Below the pieces are notes generated by a model. The model did not search any database. It saw only the letters and a program-made list of their open reading frames with translations, and was not told the DNA's origin. A program made the position numbers and the translations under genes. A stretch of 64,000 bases of DNA, from positions 1 to 64,000 of the forward strand of contig CALFLK010000017.1 of assembly GCA_937880095.1 (NCBI GenBank). The letters run 5' to 3'. This document shows, piece by piece, positions 43,146 through 52,901 of this stretch (its first letter is position 1; each line of letters starts with the position of its first letter). The stretch comes from an uncultured Faecalibacterium sp. GTDB lineage: Bacteria; Bacillota; Clostridia; Oscillospirales; Ruminococcaceae.

Positions 43146-43310
43146 TAAAAATTGCGCTCATTTTGGTGAAAACTTGCGAGAGCAGTGGATCGGGGAACAG
43201 AAAAAGCGGATACAGAAAAATGTGGGCACGAAGGAGGTAATCCGGAATGTCTGCATTTTGCGTTACAGGAGAACATAAAGCAGGTGGAACGTGAAATGGA
43301 TAAGACATTT
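43124..43310 (+). repeat. Decayed coding remnant, copy 1
   Basis: This stretch is related to 56141-56283. Shared words include a GGTGAAAA-containing 14-mer (43159-43172, one mismatch) and an identical 17-mer starting CATTTTGCG (43253-43269). In one frame it reads CAHFGENLREQWIGEQ, in another CLHFALQENIKQVEREMDK, as if one gene had been frameshifted. The parent family is not recognised. Confidence 0.5.
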
Positions 43311-43524
43311 CTGGAATGGATACGAGTTTGTGTAAAGCGAATAATGAACAAGGGGATATCCTTTTTTACTTGCGACAGCAGAGCAGGCTTGTCTGTTTTA
43401 GTCCAGAAATTTGCAATGTTTCAGTATCGTTCTATTTTCTGATATGAAATTGGGATACTTTTAATGAATTGGATGCGAAAAGATAATATATAACATGAGC
43501 TCACTATGAAACGAAGGGAGTGAA

Positions 43525-43947
43525 ATGAGCGAGTACGGATATATTCGTGTATCTGCGAAGGAGTAAAATGAAGCGGTCAACGAATTGCCATGCATGAGTT
43601 TGGCGTACCGGAAAGTAATATCGTTTTGGATAAGCAATCTGGTAACGATTCTGCCAGACCGGGACTTCGCAGGCTTGTGAAAAAAATGAAGCCGGAGGAT
43701 GTTCTTGTGATAAAGAGTATCGACTGGCTGGGAAAAAGTTATGAAGAAAATCTGGAACAGTGGCGTTATCTTACAAAAAAACAGGTAGCCATTGTGGTGC
43801 TGGATATATCGATATCGGACACACAAAAAGACCGAAATGTGAAAAAATGTAAAATTATGAAAAAGTGACAAACTCTCAGCGTGGAAAGCTGCAAAAGGGT
43901 TGCATATTGACCACAATACCTTTCTGAGGTGGTCAAAAAACAAGAAT
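43525..43947 (+). pseudogene. Serine site-specific recombinase (resolvase/invertase) remnant
   Basis: ATG 43525 (GAAGGGAG site) opens MSEYGYIRVSAKE, the catalytic-Ser start of the resolvase family, but codon 14 is TAA (43564-43566; one change from CAA). A one-base deletion then shifts the frame, after which HEFGVPESNIVLDKQSGND and DVLVIKSIDWLGKSYEE continue the catalytic domain to 43868. The rest of that domain is missing, and a further frame holds SAWKAAKGLHIDHNTFLRW (43876-43932), resembling the C-terminal helix-turn-helix. It is a dead recombinase from a former mobile element. Confidence 0.85.
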
Positions 43948-44006
43948 AACCCAATTCAAAACACTAGCTGCGGGGAGTAAGGTGCGCTCTATTCCTCGGC
44001 GTAGGA

Positions 44007-44035
44007 TTGACATTTTAGAAACAATTAATTACACT
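44007..44035 (+). promoter_or_regulatory. Candidate pilus operon promoter
   Basis: A perfect TTGACA (44007-44012) and TACACT (44030-44035) are 17 bases apart. It is the best promoter upstream of the sortase gene and implies a leader of about 340 bases. Confidence 0.6.
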
Positions 44036-44139
44036 ATTTTTGAAAAATCGCGATTATTCGAGTATGTTCTGCTTAATTAGACATTTTTCGATTGTTTTGG
44101 TTAACGTCAATTTCCATATCTTGAAAGAGAGATCGTAAA

Positions 44140-44190
44140 ATGAATAAGTCAAGAAACTCCCTCAGTCTTTGATTGTGAGAGACTCTTTTT
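44140..44190 (+). promoter_or_regulatory. Possible leader peptide and attenuator hairpin
   Basis: ATG 44140 opens a ten-residue ORF (MNKSRNSLSL, stop 44170-44172) whose end overlaps AGTCT-N11-AGACT followed by CTTTTT. The arrangement resembles a leader-peptide attenuator, but the stem is only five base pairs and no tandem codons for one amino acid occur apart from three scattered Ser. Confidence 0.3.
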
Positions 44191-44382
44191 ATGTCGAATA
44201 AGTTTGAAATATTGTTCGGTAGCTGAGGAATATCAAATAAATTTGATGTTTTTGTGTTACGGATTAAACAGGAATGGAAGAATTGGGCGGATAACCAAAC
44301 ATAGTTTTTACATCATTATTCACCTGTGTGATAGGAAATTGCGTAAAGTTAGGAAAAAACTTGCCTAAAGGCTGGAGGCAAA

Positions 44383-44997
44383 ATGGAAGAGAAGAGTATG
44401 GCCCAAAAAAGAAACGGACTGCTCCTGATTCTTCTGGGAGCAGGCGCAATCGTATTGGCACTTGGGTTATTCAGTTATAACAAATGGGAGGCACAACAGG
44501 CTTCGCTCGCTAGCGAAGCAGCATTACTGCAACTGCAGTTAGCAATGGCAGAGGATGACTGCCAATCTGATAAAACAAAAGAATTCAAGAATCAACCGAT
44601 GGCAGAGATTGAAATAGATGGAGAGCGTTATATTGGACAGTTAAATATACCGGATCTTGGTTTGGAACTGCCTGTTATCTCACAGTGGAGTTACCCGAGA
44701 TTGAAAAAAGCTCCATGCAGGTATTCAGGCACATTGGAAGATAAAAACCTTGTTCTTTTAGCGCATAACTATAAAAAGCACTTTGGATATCTTCATACTT
44801 TGCGCATTGGTTCCAACATCGAGTTTCAAGACGTTGATGGACGAATGCAAACCTATGAGATCGCGAGTATAGAAACAGTGGAACCAACGGATATCGAAAA
44901 GGTGACTGCTGGAGAATATGCGCTTACACTTTTCACTTGTACATACGGGGGGCAATATCGCACGATGGTTGGCTGCAATCCGGTGGATTCTGAGTGA
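44383..44997 (+). CDS. Sortase (first of two in the pilus operon)
   Basis: This sortase is a cysteine transpeptidase anchored in the membrane. The 204-residue product has one N-terminal membrane helix (LLLILLGAGAIVLALGLFSY) and a sortase barrel with the catalytic His in LVLLAHNYKKHF, Cys in LTLFTCTYGG and Arg in QYRTMVGC. The class is uncertain: it is short, lacks the C-terminal membrane helix and lid of class C, and its TLFTCTY box fits neither class A nor B perfectly. As the first gene of the operon it may anchor the finished pilus or the giant surface protein to the wall. Start is ATG 44383 after TGGAGG. Confidence 0.88.
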   Translation: MEEKSMAQKRNGLLLILLGAGAIVLALGLFSYNKWEAQQASLASEAALLQLQLAMAEDDCQSDKTKEFKNQPMAEIEIDGERYIGQLNIPDLGLELPVISQWSYPRLKKAPCRYSGTLEDKNLVLLAHNYKKHFGYLHTLRIGSNIEFQDVDGRMQTYEIASIETVEPTDIEKVTAGEYALTLFTCTYGGQYRTMVGCNPVDSE

Positions 44998-45035
44998 ATA
45001 AGAAAGTCGAAATCTAATGGAAAAGAGTTGCGGAG

Positions 45036-48000
45036 ATGAAACAGAAACACATTATTAAATCGGTTGCTGGATTTATGGCGGTTGTTATGTCTTTTTATGG
45101 TACGCTGCCTGTTGGAGCTGCAACCTACGATGCGGAATCGCTCGTTACCAGTCATGTGATTCACAGCAACCAGGAGTCGGAGATCGGTCAATCACAGGAT
45201 GGGCTGGATATAATTGAGCCGGAGACATCTGCTGCGCCAGATCAGGAAACTGCGCTGGATGCAGAAACTGCAACGGATGAAATGGTTGAGTCAGGCACAG
45301 AAACTGCGACAGAGGAAACGCCTGCGCTGGACGAAGAAGTTGCAGCAGAGGAAACACCGCAGGAAGAGATTGTTCCAGAAGAAACAGTTTCTGGCAGAGC
45401 GCTCTACCAAAATGGAACTATTTATCTTTACGACTTTGATCAGTTGCAGCGAGTGGGAACCGACGCGCCATTGCTGGACGAAGTAAGCGGAGAGCCGTAT
45501 CAGAACGAGGCGGGCGATCCTGTAAGCTATGGCTTGAACGCACAGTATACCATCGCCAATGATATTGAGATTCCGCAAGGAACGGTATGGCAGTTGCCGG
45601 AAGGATTTACCGGGCGCATTTCTCCGATGGAGTCGGCTGCGACAGAAAAGCCGTTATATGATGCGCAGACCGACACCATTTATCTGTATCATCCTTATCA
45701 ACTGGCCACAATGGCAATGGAAAACGCTGCGGAGCAGCCAGTGCTTACGCAGGATGCGGATGCTCAGTATTTTGGTGTAGGACAGTTGATTTATCCGCAG
45801 GGAGAGGCCGCGGATTTTCTTACATACAGTGGGGAACACAAATATATACTGTCTGCTGATTTTTGCTCGGATCGTCCGGAAATTCTGAATGCGGAGTTGT
45901 ATGCGTCTTCTAGTGGAGATGGACGAGATTTTGCAGGTCAGCTCATCAAGAACATCGGCGGAAAAGATTACATTCTGATTGGCAATGCCAGCCAACTGCG
46001 GGCCATTGGTACAAACAAACCGGTTATGGGTGCGGTGTATCAAGCAAAACTGAATGGTGTCCATTGGCATGTGGATAGGGACCAAGCTGGTAACCCCATT
46101 ATGCTCTATGGCGGTGACGCTGATTTGTTGCAAACACAGAACGGCAAAAAGGACTATGCCTTTGGTGCAGTTGATGAGGCAAAGGGAGCTTTGACAGGCC
46201 GCTGTGGCGTCAATCCAAAGACCGGTGAGATTGATCCCAATCTGGATATGCAAACACTGGGCAAGACACATCAGTATTCCAATACGGCCAATTACATTAT
46301 TTTCCGTGACATTGATCTTAATAATGAAAAATGGGAACCGCTGGAGTTTTCTGGCAATATGATTGGTGCAAAATCAATCAGCGGCGAAGCATTGTGGGAT
46401 GAGACAGGGAGTACAATCACTTCCATGGAACGCCCGGTGATTTCCAATATTCTGGTCAATCAAGACAAACAGCGAAAATCGGATCAGACCATGGGTGTGG
46501 GCTTCTTTTCCACCATTCAGAGTAAACCACAGCTGCTGGGCAGTTCCCTTGCCAGCCCCAATCGGGTAATCGTGAAAAACCTGATCCTCGAGCAGGTTTC
46601 TGTGACCAACAGTCAAACGAAGGTTAACAACGACCCTTCTATTCTGGGCGCGTTGGTGGGCGGACTGGGTTCACTGGTTGGTGGATTGCTGGATATTGTT
46701 TTGGGAATTTTGGGTATTCATACCAACCTGAACAAGATTTTAGGGGCGTTGCTCAATGCCCGAACCGTAGAAAAGAGTTTCTATGCAACGGGTGGCTTTG
46801 CAGGACGTGTTGTGGGCAACACAATGGTCAGCGGCTGTGAAGTACGTAACGTACAGGTCAGCAATGTGACCAATTTTACCGGTGGCTTTGTAGGCTATAC
46901 GGATGGTGCAGCTCGGTATCTGTTGGATGCTGTAGGCCGGGTTTTGGAGCTGCTGACTAAGATTTTGAATGCGGTGCCTTGGCTGGGTCTGGGAGATCTG
47001 GTGAACGTGGTGCTGCAGCTACTTAGCGTCGATAAGTTGATTGTAACGGGCTATGACAACCCTGTCATAACGGACTGTACGGTCGTAGGCCTTTCTGGAA
47101 CGGTAGGCAATGTTACAAGTGCACCTGTGGCAAAAAGGCCGACCATGGAAAGCGGTAGATTTGCGGGCGGCTTTGTAGGTACGCAGATCGGCACAGAAAT
47201 GACTGGCTGTATGGTAAAGGACAGCACCTATACTGTTCTGGCGGATCAGTATGGCGGCGGCTTTGCCGGTATCATCCGAGATGGTGAAATCTCTGGTATC
47301 CTGAAGGATATTGGACTGGAACTTTTGAAGGTGATCCAGCCCCAGAGCCTTACACAGGAGTGTGAGATTCAAAATTCTAATGTGACCGTAAACGGCGGCA
47401 GCTATCTGGGTGGTTTTACCGGTGCGCTTGCCAGCAGCTATGCGGTCAATGACACGGTGACCGGAACCCTGAATGTTTCCGGCACTGGCAGCAATGTCGG
47501 CGGCTTCAGCGGTATTGCAACCCTTGGCTGGACAACGAACTTGGGCGCAGATGAGGTGAAGAAGGAAAACCTTCTTTCCACTGTAAAAGAACTTTTGCTG
47601 AGCTTGCTTGGTAATCCCAGTTCCGGTGCACTTCTCTCGCTGGTTGGTCTGTCTCCCTCTGCAATTCTGGGTGTGCAGATGAACTGCACAGATATCAAGG
47701 TTTCCGCAGACGGTGACTATGTTGGCGGTATTTTGGGCAGAGGAGATGGCGCTTATCTGACGAACACCAGCAAATATACTGAGCTTCCGGCATGGAAGCA
47801 CGGAAAAGCTCCGGCGCCAGCCGATACAACACGCACCTGTGCTGTTTCCGGTCTGTCTAGTGTCCATGCTGGCGGAAATTATACAGGTGGTGCGGTTGGC
47901 TCTATGGTAACCGCCAGTGCGGCTGGTGTTTTGGACGAAACCCTGGGCTTGGCACATATGCTGGGCTTTACCATGACGGATATTCAGCTTTCTGGCAATC

Positions 48001-51000
48001 ACTTCTCTGTCATCGCAGATGGCAGTTATGCAGGTGGATGTGCTGGCGAAGCCGTTGGCGGTAAGGTCCAAAATGTTCGTATATCCGGTATGGAAACGGT
48101 AACGGCGCAGGATCGTGTAGGCGGTTTTATTGGCGTTGCTGGTCCTGGAGATCTGGCAGGTTCCGGCGGTTTGGAACTTAATCTGCTGGGATTGAAATTG
48201 CTTGAGATTAAAAATCTCTTATCCGTTGGTCAGGGTATCATGGTTTCGGTCACAGATTGTGCTGTAATCGGCAGCGATACTGGATTAACGGTTACTGCAA
48301 ATGGTACGGGTGCTACTGACAATGTAACACCCATTACAGCAGCAGGTTTTACAGCAAAGAGCAACAGTACAGAGCTGACGAACTGTCATGTAAGCAATTT
48401 GCTTTCTGTATCCGCGCCGGATTTGAGCGGATATGCTGGTGGTTTTGTAGGAACCTCTGAAACTGGTGGTTTGGCTGATGTAGTGGATAAAGGAAATCTG
48501 GGCGAACTGATTAAGCTGGGAAATCTGGTCAATGCAGTTGGTTATTTGATTCCTAAGTACACAAACTGCACGGTCACCTTCCTTGAAAACGGCGGGGTAC
48601 AGGGCGATGTAGCTGGCGGCTTTGCTGCGGATTTCCGCAGCGGCAAGGTCGATAACACCGCACGAGGCGAACAAGACGGTTACGCAGTCTATCAGATTAA
48701 CCATGTAAACGGTCAGTCCTATGCGGGCGGCTTTGGTGGTCGTGTCACATCTGGTGCTTTGGCAAGCGCCGGTGGTGGTCTGTCTATTTTGGGCGGCTTG
48801 ACTGGTGTAAGTATCAATTTGACGGATTTACTCAGCGTAGTGGAAGCTTATGTGCCATACATTACTTATGCGGGCGTAAAGTCTGACAATGGTTTTGTTG
48901 TTTCAGCACCGATCACTCGCGATACCAATGCCAATTCTGGTAGTGCAGGTGGCTTTGTTGGCTATGCCAGCGGTGCACAGATTTCTCATTGTGATGTGAA
49001 TCAGCTGCGTCATACCAAAGTAACACCGCCTGAAAATCTGGAAGCAGTGCAAGCACCCTCTTATTTTGATGCAAGCAGCCAGTATGCCGTTCATGGTGCA
49101 CGCTATGCAGGCGGCTATGTGGGTCATCTGGATATTGGCAGTGCAGCTTCGTTGGGCAGTGGTCTGAAAATTTTGGGCAATACCATTCAGCTGACCAATA
49201 TTCTGGATGCGCTGTCTGTTGTTGTTTCCACTGTGGAGCATTCCAATGTAGTAGGCAGTGCGGGTGGTTTTTCAGTACTTGGTGATCACAGCGGCGGCTT
49301 TGCCGGACAGATTTCCGGCGGTCATGTACAAAACTCCCATGTTGATAACTTCGCCTATATCATTGGTCTAAGCACAGCAGGCGGTTATGTGGGCAATCTG
49401 TTGCCCGGTAATGTTGCCCAGGTGTTGGATAACACCAGCATTTTGGGTGGACTGGTTAGCGGAGATGCGGCGCTGGCTTCTTTGGCTGAGAATTTTGTGC
49501 CTTCTATCCGCAACAGTACCACAAGCGGTATTCCCTGTGGCGGTGCAATTCGAGCCAATGATCCTTCTACACCGCAGCTGCAAAAGGGCAGTGCAGGCGG
49601 TTATGTGGGTCTGAATGAAGGCGGACAGATTCGTGGTAATGATACCAGCCGCTGGAAAGGCGAAAAAACATATACTGGCCCCATCAGCGAGTGTAAGGCG
49701 GACCGAATTGATTCGGTTTATGGCTATGAGTATGCAGGCGGTTTTACAGGTCTGATGCGCAGCGCAGACACCGCTAATGTGGGTGGACTGAAATTGCTGG
49801 GCGGCATCATTGAAGTGGGCAATATTCTGGGCGCATTGAGTATTACCTACCCGACCCAGACCAATGCCGCAACCTACGGACCTCTTGCAAACCTTGACTA
49901 TGAAACTTGGAATGCTTGGGTGGAGTATGTTGGTAAGTATGGCGGACGAGGGGAAGAGCTTGCAGCTCATGGCCCGGTGAAAGATCAGGCAGAACTGGAT
50001 GCAATTCTGAAAGACTTTGTCTACGGCTACACGGTTGCGGCGGGTCGTACCGAACATGATGCAGCTGCGATTACCGAAGGCGGTAATGCTGGCGGTTATG
50101 TAGGTACGATGATCAGTGGTGTTGTTACCAACGGTCAGGCGCACGATGTGAAAGCTGTAACTGCAATGCGCAACGCCGGTGGTTATGCCGGTAAGATGCG
50201 CTCCGGCGGCGCAGCAGAATTTGGTACTGTGAAAATTCTGGGCTTGAAGCTCAATCTGGGTCAGTTGGTGCAGGCAGCACAATTCTTTGTCCCGGTTGTC
50301 AAGGGTTCGTCTGTAGCGGGTTATCGCTCTGGCTTGACCGTTACAGCCACCGGAAAAGACACTGCACGCAGCAGCGGCAATGCTGGCGGTTATGTGGGCA
50401 GTGCGTATGGTGCCCAGATTTGGGGCGATAAGCCGCATGCAGATTCTGGATGCAATGCACTTAACTTGCGCCGAGTAAGCGGTGGAAACACGGCTGGCGG
50501 TTATGCTGGTTATGTGACAGCTGGTTCTCTGGCAAAAGTTAACACCAATGCGGCAGATGACTTCCTCCAGAGTGTTCTGGATCATATCATCGGTAATCTT
50601 GGTAATCTGCTTTCCATTATGGATGCAACCGTTACTACGATTCGCGGTGCCAAAGTCACTGCGGCAGATCCGGCATGGGGCTTTGTTGTCACTGGTGATG
50701 CGGAATATGCCGGCGGTTTCGGCGGATTGCTGGAAGCAGCAGTGATCGGTTCTTCCAAAAATGAGAGTCAGATCATAGTAGAAAACCTCCGCAGCGTGGA
50801 GGGCGGTCTGTACGCAGGCGGCTTCTTTGGTCTGGCGGATGTAACAGGTGTTGCGCAGGTTGGTAGTAACGATGGAAAGACCAATATTCTGGAACTGATC
50901 AAACTGGGTAAGGTGGATGTTCTGGATGCATTCCGCACCTATATTTATCATGCATCGGTAAGTGGTGTGGACGAAGGTATCCGAGTACGGGCAACCAAGT

Positions 51001-52901
51001 CTGACACAACGGGTATGCTGGACAGCAAGCGTCACATGGGCAGTGCCGGTGGCTTTGGCGGCGGCATGATGAATGGCTCGATTCATGATTGTACCGTCAC
51101 CAATGTAAGCACGGTGCAGGGGCTGAACTATGTGGGTGGCTTTGTGGGGCACCTGGGCAAAAACGGTGTAGTCAAGGCAGATGACGCGAATGTAAGCGAT
51201 CTAATCGGCCTGAATGCCGGCGTACTGAACATCTTTGGTGCGCATACAGAAAACTGTTCGGTGACAGGTGTTTCCAGCGGTTTTGAAGTCCGGGCACAGG
51301 GCGGAGAACAGCCTATGGTAGGCGGATTCAGCGGATACGCAGATCTATCCCGCGTGAAAAACTCCACAGTAACCAATCTGAAAAAGGTTGTCAGCCCCCA
51401 GATTGCGGGCGGTTTTGTGGGTAAAACCGATATGAGTTATCTGGTAGAAACACAGGTGGATTCCGCACTGGTAGACTTGGTGCTCAAAATCGTCAATGAA
51501 TTGGTGAAGTTCTTGTATCTGGATAAGGTGCAGGATGTGAACCTGATTAAAATTCAGCTTCCGCCACCACTCAGTAAACTGCTTGAGCTGCAGATCATGG
51601 GCGACGGCAATCTCATTTATGTAAATCTGCTGGGCCTGAAGATCAGTGCATCGCTGTCTAAGGCAGAACCGGGCAAGCCGGATCAGACCGATACAGTAAT
51701 CGTAATGATTGGCGATTCCAAAATCAGCCTGCCTTGCAGCAAGGACGGTATCGATACCAGCGGCGAGCATGGAGAAATTGAAATCGCTCTAATCAAGGGT
51801 AACCGCACCAAGATTGAAAATAGCAGCGTATTCGGCATTTCGCTGGGCTACGATGTATATGGCGGTGGTGCGGGTGATACCGAAGATGGTACACACGCAG
51901 ATGGATACGCAGGTGGCTTTGTGGGTCTTAACCACGAGGGTGTTATCAGCAGCAGCCAGATGTACTGGTGCGATGTGGTGCGTGGCACATCTGAAAAAGT
52001 TGGTCCGTTCACCGGAACAACTCAGCTTGATTCGGTGTATGATTTCAACACAATCAAGGGCATCGAGGGCGATGGAAACGGTTATCGGATTTATCGACCT
52101 GAGGATGCCGAGCTGACCGCCGCAAAAACACAGAGCGGAAAAGAAATTGCGATTGCACAAAGGGATGACACCTATCAGATGGTGTTTAACCGATACGATG
52201 TGTCCCATTTGGCCGTTATCGAGAAGTATAAAGACTTTAAAGATGCGGTCATGGCAGGAAATAACAGGGCTGTTCCGCTGGATGTTTATGTGAGCGATGC
52301 AAAGGCTGTGCTGATGCGGGATACGAACCTGCCGGATAACCCAGATGGTACCACTCCGGAGCCTGGCGATACTCCAGATCCTTGTGAAGATACGTTGGAT
52401 CTCCCGATCACAAAAGTGTGGAAGGATTGGTATAATCCGACGATCCAGCGACCGGATTCCATCCAAGTGGAAATCTGGCAGAGTTATACAGATGCGCAGG
52501 GCACAAAGCACGATGCTTTGTACCAAACTGTGACGCTATCCAAAATGGATGCGCAGCAGGAGACTGCAACCTGGAGAAAAGTAATCTCCGGTCTTCCAGT
52601 TGCAAAAAAGGACACAGTCGATGGTCAAGAAGTAATCTATTACTATACCTACTATGGCAAGGAAGTTCCGGTTGAGGGATATCATTCCAAGGTATCTACG
52701 GACAAGACCGGGCAGATCATCATTACCAATACGGCTTCATGGCCGGAACTGCCCCATACTGGCGGAATCGGTGATTGGTGGTTTATCTTAATCGGTGGTG
52801 TATTTGTATTGTTTGGAGTTTCCCACAAAGCGAAAGGCGAGAAAAAGTCCAGACAGCGCAAAACCAAATATAAGCATATCAAAGTAAAGGAGAAACACTA
52901 A
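45036..52901 (+). CDS. Giant LPHTG-anchored surface protein with GG(F/Y)xG repeats, probable pilus adhesin
   Basis: The 2621-residue protein has a signal peptide (GFMAVVMSFYGTLPVGAATY), a Glu/Thr-rich segment (residues 45-125) and two related N-terminal stretches with IYLYDFDQLQRV / IYLYHPYQLATM. From about residue 500 to 2310 comes a long repeat region with about thirty GG(F/Y)xG motifs similar to GLUG-type repeats. A Cna-B-like domain (LPITKVWKDWYNPTIQRPDS, residues about 2460-2565) precedes the sorting signal LPHTG at residue 2572, a membrane helix and a Lys/Arg tail. It is flanked by a sortase and a pilin and its stop shares a base with the pilin start. It is likely the tip or wall-associated adhesin; ligand unknown. 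No frameshift is seen. Confidence 0.88.
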   Translation: MKQKHIIKSVAGFMAVVMSFYGTLPVGAATYDAESLVTSHVIHSNQESEIGQSQDGLDIIEPETSAAPDQETALDAETATDEMVESGTETATEETPALDEEVAAEETPQEEIVPEETVSGRALYQNGTIYLYDFDQLQRVGTDAPLLDEVSGEPYQNEAGDPVSYGLNAQYTIANDIEIPQGTVWQLPEGFTGRISPMESAATEKPLYDAQTDTIYLYHPYQLATMAMENAAEQPVLTQDADAQYFGVGQLIYPQGEAADFLTYSGEHKYILSADFCSDRPEILNAELYASSSGDGRDFAGQLIKNIGGKDYILIGNASQLRAIGTNKPVMGAVYQAKLNGVHWHVDRDQAGNPIMLYGGDADLLQTQNGKKDYAFGAVDEAKGALTGRCGVNPKTGEIDPNLDMQTLGKTHQYSNTANYIIFRDIDLNNEKWEPLEFSGNMIGAKSISGEALWDETGSTITSMERPVISNILVNQDKQRKSDQTMGVGFFSTIQSKPQLLGSSLASPNRVIVKNLILEQVSVTNSQTKVNNDPSILGALVGGLGSLVGGLLDIVLGILGIHTNLNKILGALLNARTVEKSFYATGGFAGRVVGNTMVSGCEVRNVQVSNVTNFTGGFVGYTDGAARYLLDAVGRVLELLTKILNAVPWLGLGDLVNVVLQLLSVDKLIVTGYDNPVITDCTVVGLSGTVGNVTSAPVAKRPTMESGRFAGGFVGTQIGTEMTGCMVKDSTYTVLADQYGGGFAGIIRDGEISGILKDIGLELLKVIQPQSLTQECEIQNSNVTVNGGSYLGGFTGALASSYAVNDTVTGTLNVSGTGSNVGGFSGIATLGWTTNLGADEVKKENLLSTVKELLLSLLGNPSSGALLSLVGLSPSAILGVQMNCTDIKVSADGDYVGGILGRGDGAYLTNTSKYTELPAWKHGKAPAPADTTRTCAVSGLSSVHAGGNYTGGAVGSMVTASAAGVLDETLGLAHMLGFTMTDIQLSGNHFSVIADGSYAGGCAGEAVGGKVQNVRISGMETVTAQDRVGGFIGVAGPGDLAGSGGLELNLLGLKLLEIKNLLSVGQGIMVSVTDCAVIGSDTGLTVTANGTGATDNVTPITAAGFTAKSNSTELTNCHVSNLLSVSAPDLSGYAGGFVGTSETGGLADVVDKGNLGELIKLGNLVNAVGYLIPKYTNCTVTFLENGGVQGDVAGGFAADFRSGKVDNTARGEQDGYAVYQINHVNGQSYAGGFGGRVTSGALASAGGGLSILGGLTGVSINLTDLLSVVEAYVPYITYAGVKSDNGFVVSAPITRDTNANSGSAGGFVGYASGAQISHCDVNQLRHTKVTPPENLEAVQAPSYFDASSQYAVHGARYAGGYVGHLDIGSAASLGSGLKILGNTIQLTNILDALSVVVSTVEHSNVVGSAGGFSVLGDHSGGFAGQISGGHVQNSHVDNFAYIIGLSTAGGYVGNLLPGNVAQVLDNTSILGGLVSGDAALASLAENFVPSIRNSTTSGIPCGGAIRANDPSTPQLQKGSAGGYVGLNEGGQIRGNDTSRWKGEKTYTGPISECKADRIDSVYGYEYAGGFTGLMRSADTANVGGLKLLGGIIEVGNILGALSITYPTQTNAATYGPLANLDYETWNAWVEYVGKYGGRGEELAAHGPVKDQAELDAILKDFVYGYTVAAGRTEHDAAAITEGGNAGGYVGTMISGVVTNGQAHDVKAVTAMRNAGGYAGKMRSGGAAEFGTVKILGLKLNLGQLVQAAQFFVPVVKGSSVAGYRSGLTVTATGKDTARSSGNAGGYVGSAYGAQIWGDKPHADSGCNALNLRRVSGGNTAGGYAGYVTAGSLAKVNTNAADDFLQSVLDHIIGNLGNLLSIMDATVTTIRGAKVTAADPAWGFVVTGDAEYAGGFGGLLEAAVIGSSKNESQIIVENLRSVEGGLYAGGFFGLADVTGVAQVGSNDGKTNILELIKLGKVDVLDAFRTYIYHASVSGVDEGIRVRATKSDTTGMLDSKRHMGSAGGFGGGMMNGSIHDCTVTNVSTVQGLNYVGGFVGHLGKNGVVKADDANVSDLIGLNAGVLNIFGAHTENCSVTGVSSGFEVRAQGGEQPMVGGFSGYADLSRVKNSTVTNLKKVVSPQIAGGFVGKTDMSYLVETQVDSALVDLVLKIVNELVKFLYLDKVQDVNLIKIQLPPPLSKLLELQIMGDGNLIYVNLLGLKISASLSKAEPGKPDQTDTVIVMIGDSKISLPCSKDGIDTSGEHGEIEIALIKGNRTKIENSSVFGISLGYDVYGGGAGDTEDGTHADGYAGGFVGLNHEGVISSSQMYWCDVVRGTSEKVGPFTGTTQLDSVYDFNTIKGIEGDGNGYRIYRPEDAELTAAKTQSGKEIAIAQRDDTYQMVFNRYDVSHLAVIEKYKDFKDAVMAGNNRAVPLDVYVSDAKAVLMRDTNLPDNPDGTTPEPGDTPDPCEDTLDLPITKVWKDWYNPTIQRPDSIQVEIWQSYTDAQGTKHDALYQTVTLSKMDAQQETATWRKVISGLPVAKKDTVDGQEVIYYYTYYGKEVPVEGYHSKVSTDKTGQIIITNTASWPELPHTGGIGDWWFILIGGVFVLFGVSHKAKGEKKSRQRKTKYKHIKVKEKH
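46780..51970 (+). repeat. Degenerate tandem repeats inside the giant surface protein
   Basis: Units of roughly 110-150 residues recur about 13 times. Each contains a Leu-rich amphipathic stretch (for example GLKLLEIKNLLSV, GLKILGNTIQLTNILDALSV, KILGLKLNLGQLV), a strand such as GLTVTATG, and one to three AGG(F/Y)VG motifs followed by a turn and a C/N-x-V strand. DNA copies have diverged, so this is an old protein repeat and not recent duplication. The periodic strands suggest a beta-helix or beta-solenoid. Confidence 0.7.

Larger units (their letters stand above)
42994..43524. other. Junction between core chromosome and accessory region
   Basis: This 531-base stretch contains a terminator (43067-43110), a partial tRNA-Leu copy (43118-43145) and a decayed coding remnant (43124-43310). 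An A+T-rich stretch without recognisable genes (43311-43524) follows. The only ORF of note, 43185-43442, covers the remnant. Confidence 0.6.
43948..44382 (+). other. Leader region of the pilus operon
   Basis: This 435-base A+T-rich stretch holds the probable promoter at 44007-44035, a ten-codon ORF overlapping a terminator-like hairpin (44140-44190), and about 190 further bases with no ORF or clear secondary structure before the sortase start. The word GACATTTT occurs twice (44009-44016 and again about 70 bases later). Confidence 0.5.

Noticed and set aside
43461..43943. A 160-codon minus-strand frame opposite the recombinase remnant
   Set aside because: It has no ribosome site or domain, and the plus strand contains clear resolvase segments.
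49368..51152. A 594-codon antisense frame inside the giant surface protein
   Set aside because: It follows from the repetitive Gly/Val-rich sense sequence and shows repeated Thr/Ala/Ile text with no start site.
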